From CAZVAR01 sp964625225 (lineage in GTDB: Bacteria > Pseudomonadota > Alphaproteobacteria > JAJUGE01), in NCBI GenBank assembly GCA_964625225.1, contig CAZVAR010000163.1, positions 1 through 7,449 on the forward strand: DNA of 7,449 nt, given 5' to 3'. Position numbers and translations under genes: made by a program. The notes below the pieces were generated by a model that searched no databases, was not told the origin of the DNA, and saw only the letters and a list, made by a program, of their open reading frames with translations. Below, piece by piece: positions 5,284-7,449 of the stretch; within the stretch, counting starts at the first letter, position 1, and each line of letters opens with the position of its first letter.

Positions 5284-5707
5284 GACGCTGGACGCAGGTT
5301 GGGGCGGCTGGCGCCGCTGATATGCCCATCCGAAGCCCTGCTGTCGAGATCCTCGGGCGCGTCGTAGCACCGCACAAGCGGTGTGCGGCCGCGTCAGGAA
5401 CAGCAGCCCGGCGATCAGCGCATCCCTGTCTGTGCGGTCGCACCAGGCCGCGATCGTCGCGCGGTCGGCAGCGGAACCGCGCCGGCACCCGGCGGCGACG
5501 GGAACGGCGCAGCGCCACATTGATCGTCGGCGCGAACAGGCCGCCAAGCGACGTCTGGATGCTGATCGGGAGGACGGAAAGGGTCTGAAGCGAACCGTCC
5601 AATGACACTCGAGGCATCCCGAAACCCTTCTGCTGCACGGGACCGAGCCGGCCGGGGACCCCGGCCCGGCTCGCCGCCGTTCTACCGGCGTGAAGGAGGA
5701 CCATCCG
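5284..5707. other. Divergent intergenic region, possibly with a decayed minus-strand gene
   Basis: No intact gene is supported here. Two minus-strand stretches in different frames look faintly protein-like: about 5610-5520 (DGSLQTLSVLPISIQTSLGG and onward to FAPTINVAL) and about 5450-5345 (IAAWCDRTDRDALIAGLLFL then TRPHTACAVL). If both belong to one former gene, a frameshift separates them. Alternatively this is the long leader of the cold-shock gene plus the udgX promoter region. A hairpin CACCGC-ACAA-GCGGTG lies at 5368-5383. Confidence 0.35.
5645..5672. repeat. Long GC-rich hairpin upstream of udgX
   Basis: GAGCCGG then CCGGGG pair with CCCCGG and CCGGCTC, with one bulged C, giving up to twelve base pairs. 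It ends 21 bases before the udgX ribosome site. No T tract follows on either strand. It could be a leader structure affecting udgX translation or a barrier to transcripts entering from either side. Confidence 0.5.
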
Positions 5708-6340
5708 ATGCCGCCTACTCCGCCCGACAGTGCCGCCCGGTTCATTCCGCCCGAACCGACACTGGGCAAGCTGCGGACGGCGGCGGCAGGGTGCACGGCC
5801 TGCCCGTTGCACCTGACCGGCACGCAGACCGTATTTGGCGAAGGCCCGAGCGACGCGACGACGATGCTGGTCGGCGAGCAGCCGGGGGATCAGGAGGACC
5901 GGCAGGGACGGCCCTTCGTCGGGCCTGCCGGCCAGATCCTCGACCAAGCGTTGGAGGACGCAGGCATCGATCGCAGCCGGACCTATGTCACCAACGCGGT
6001 CAAACACTTCAAATGGATGCCACGCGGCAAGCGGCGCCTTCACGCCAGGCCATCCTCGATGGAGATCCGCGCCTGCCGACCCTGGCTGGAGGCGGAGATC
6101 GCGCTGGTGAGACCGCGGCTGCTGATCTGTCTCGGTGCTATCGCGGCGCAGGCGCTGATCGGACCGGACTTTCGGGTGTCGCGCGACCGCGGGCGCTTCA
6201 TCCGATCGGCGCTCGCCCCCTATCTGCTGGCCACCGTGCATCCCTCCTCGATCCTGCGTGTGCCTGACGAGACGGCCCGCGAGGCCGCGATGCGCAATTT
6301 CGTCGCCGATCTGCGCAAGGCAGCCGAGATCCTGAGCTGA
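5708..6340 (+). CDS. udgX: UdgX, uracil-DNA crosslinking protein of the UDG superfamily
   Basis: Binds uracil in DNA and, in studied members, removes the base but stays covalently attached to the abasic sugar through a histidine. The protein has 210 residues, the usual size. Diagnostic motifs are VGEQPGDQED (55-64) and the UdgX-specific loop KRRLH (108-112), whose His112 corresponds to the crosslinking histidine of the Mycobacterium smegmatis protein, followed by the late motif HPSSIL (178-183). Cys29, Cys32, Cys123 and Cys141 are the probable ligands of the [4Fe-4S] cluster. AAGGAGGA lies seven bases before ATG 5708; an in-frame GTG at 5690 is upstream of that site and rejected. Plain family-4 UDG lacks the KRRxH loop, so the assignment is firm. 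The gene is followed after 156 bases by dnaE2 on the same strand and is divergent from the cold-shock gene. Confidence 0.95.
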   Translation: MPPTPPDSAARFIPPEPTLGKLRTAAAGCTACPLHLTGTQTVFGEGPSDATTMLVGEQPGDQEDRQGRPFVGPAGQILDQALEDAGIDRSRTYVTNAVKHFKWMPRGKRRLHARPSSMEIRACRPWLEAEIALVRPRLLICLGAIAAQALIGPDFRVSRDRGRFIRSALAPYLLATVHPSSILRVPDETAREAAMRNFVADLRKAAEILS

Positions 6341-6434
6341 GAGGATGGCCGGAGCTTTGCCGAGCCGACGCTGGCCTGTCCCGACCCCGAGCCGACAGGA
6401 ATCGAGGAGCAGCGGGCAAGCCGTCCGCCGGCCG

Positions 6435-6463
6435 TTGCCGTACGGGGCATTCCGATGTAGAAC
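6435..6463 (+). promoter_or_regulatory. Likely dnaE2 promoter
   Basis: TTGCCG (6435-6440) and TAGAAC (6458-6463) are 17 bases apart. The -10 overlaps the LexA box, as expected for repression by blocking RNA polymerase. The start of transcription would be near 6470, giving a leader of under 30 bases. Confidence 0.5.
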
Positions 6464-6474
6464 ATATCATGAAC
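6460..6474 (+). promoter_or_regulatory. LexA box, alphaproteobacterial direct-repeat type
   Basis: GAAC-ATATCAT-GAAC, which on the minus strand is GTTC-N7-GTTC, exactly the LexA site known in Alphaproteobacteria such as Rhodobacter and Rhizobium. It ends 22 bases before the dnaE2 start codon and overlaps the proposed -10. It predicts SOS induction of dnaE2. This was the only exact copy noticed when reading the window. Confidence 0.8.
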
Positions 6475-6496
6475 ATGGGCCGGAGGGGCGACGGCC

Positions 6497-7449
6497 GTGG
6501 GCGCCTATGTCGAGCTTCAGGTCACCAGCAATTTCAGCTTCCTGCGCGGGGCCTCGCACCCCGACGAGCTGGTGCTGGCGGCCGCGCAGCTCGGTCATCC
6601 GGCAATCGCGATCACCGACCGCAACAGCCTGGCCGGCATCGTACGCGCCCATATGGCGGCGAAGCAGGTCGACATTCGGCTGGTGGTCGGCTGCCGGCTG
6701 GACCTGACCGACGCGCCGAGCCTGCTCTGCCTCCCGACCGACCGGGCCGCCTATGGCCGGCTCGCGCGCCTGCTGACGCTGGGCAAGCGGCGCGCGGCGA
6801 AGGCGACGTGCCGGCTCACCTACGAAGATGTGCTGGCGCATGGCGAGGGGCAGATCCTGATCGCGCTCGCGCCGGATGCACCGGGCCCGGAGTTCGCTGC
6901 CTTTCTCGACCGGTTCGGGTTCGATTTCCGCCGACAGGCATGGCTCGCGGCCTCCTGCCTGTATCGCGGCGACGACGCCCGGCGCCTGGACACGCTGGCG
7001 GCACTGGCCGCCGCAGCGGGACTGCCGCTGGTCGCGACCAACGACGTGCACGCGCACTGCCCCTGGCGGCAACCGCTGCAGGATGTGCTGACCTGCATCC
7101 GCGAGGGCTGCACGATCGACGAGGCCGGCTTTCGCCTGTTCGCCAATGCCGAACGGCACCTGAAGCCGGCGGCGGAGATGGCGCGGCTGTTCGCGGCCCA
7201 TCCGGCGGCGGTCGAACGGACGTTGGAGATCGCGGAGCGCTGCCGGTTCAGTCTGGACGAGATCCGCTACGACTATCCGGACGAGATCGAGGACGGCCGC
7301 AGCCCGCAGGAGGAGCTGGCCCGCCGCGTCGCCGCGGGCGCCCGCACGCGCTATCCCGAAGGTGTGCCGGCGGCGGTGGAGGCGCCGCTCGAGCTCGAGC
7401 TCGAGCTGATCGGGCGGATGGATTATGCGCGGTACTTCCTGACCGTTCA
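6497..7449 (+). CDS. dnaE2: Error-prone DNA polymerase III alpha subunit DnaE2 (3' end outside window)
   Basis: Translesion replicative-type polymerase (also called ImuC) responsible for damage-induced mutagenesis with ImuA and ImuB. Only the first 317 codons of a gene usually about 1,050-1,150 codons long are present. They cover the PHP domain: YVELQVTSNFSFLRGASHPD (4-23), AIAITDRNSLAGIVRAH (36-52), VATNDVHAH (179-187), and FSLDEIRYDYPDE (251-263), running into MDYARYFLTV (308-317) at the start of the polymerase palm region. SNFSFLRG, with Asn where replicative DnaE1 has His, is typical of DnaE2. The start is GTG 6497 with GGAGGGG about eight bases before it; an in-frame TGA at 6470 rules out a longer protein. 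A LexA box lies directly upstream. No imuA or imuB is adjacent; udgX is upstream instead. Confidence 0.95.
   Translation, partial: MGAYVELQVTSNFSFLRGASHPDELVLAAAQLGHPAIAITDRNSLAGIVRAHMAAKQVDIRLVVGCRLDLTDAPSLLCLPTDRAAYGRLARLLTLGKRRAAKATCRLTYEDVLAHGEGQILIALAPDAPGPEFAAFLDRFGFDFRRQAWLAASCLYRGDDARRLDTLAALAAAAGLPLVATNDVHAHCPWRQPLQDVLTCIREGCTIDEAGFRLFANAERHLKPAAEMARLFAAHPAAVERTLEIAERCRFSLDEIRYDYPDEIEDGRSPQEELARRVAAGARTRYPEGVPAAVEAPLELELELIGRMDYARYFLTV

Noticed and set aside
5397..5411. GAAC near 5398 as a second LexA box
   Set aside because: The second half-site is CGGC, not GAAC or GTTC.
5284..5823. 180-codon N-terminal extension of the cold-shock protein
   Set aside because: Runs into udgX on the other strand and has Arg/Ser-rich composition with no domain; cold-shock homology starts after 5283.
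5159..6241. 360-residue minus-strand frame
   Set aside because: Mostly antisense to udgX and out of frame with the cold-shock gene; only the part around 5345-5610 is discussed as a possible relic.
5602..6267. 221-residue plus-strand frame overlapping udgX
   Set aside because: Different frame from udgX, no motifs, no ribosome site.
6361..6396. Nine-base direct repeat CGAGCCGAC after udgX
   Set aside because: Short, GC-rich and only two copies 27 bases apart; no sign of an attachment site or insertion.

Overview
The window reads as chromosomal DNA of a high-GC alphaproteobacterium. The evidence is a direct-repeat LexA box of the type GTTC-N7-GTTC (seen here as GAAC-N7-GAAC), a two-domain cold-shock protein, a YdcH/DUF465 protein, an error-prone DnaE2 and a UdgX. 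I place it no more finely than that. No phage, transposon, CRISPR, tRNA or rRNA sequence was found.

Layout. The minus strand carries, in transcription order (right to left): a two-cold-shock-domain protein (4669-5283), a ydcH-like gene (4059-4262), an unrecognised 74-residue protein (3659-3883), a candidate small RNA ending in a strong intrinsic terminator (about 3574-3498), a class C beta-lactamase-fold serine hydrolase (2265-3398), an MFS transporter (908-2122), an ArsR-type regulator (390-773) and a glutaredoxin-dependent arsenate reductase ArsC (1-393, cut by the window edge). The plus strand carries udgX (5708-6340) and the first 317 codons of dnaE2 (6497 to the window end). The two groups diverge around 5284-5707.

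How the parts fit. The left end is an arsenic-resistance module. arsR and arsC overlap by four bases, so they are probably translationally coupled. The regulator itself differs from the family at many structurally and chemically important places, so it may no longer repress. The right end is a DNA-damage module: UdgX captures uracil in DNA covalently and DnaE2 copies damaged templates. A LexA box overlaps the likely dnaE2 promoter. The usual dnaE2 partners imuA and imuB are not beside it.

The most interesting items are the arsR with about seven one-directional changes, the candidate small RNA carrying an anti-Shine-Dalgarno stretch, and the udgX / LexA-box / dnaE2 arrangement. All family assignments come from reading motifs; no search was run.
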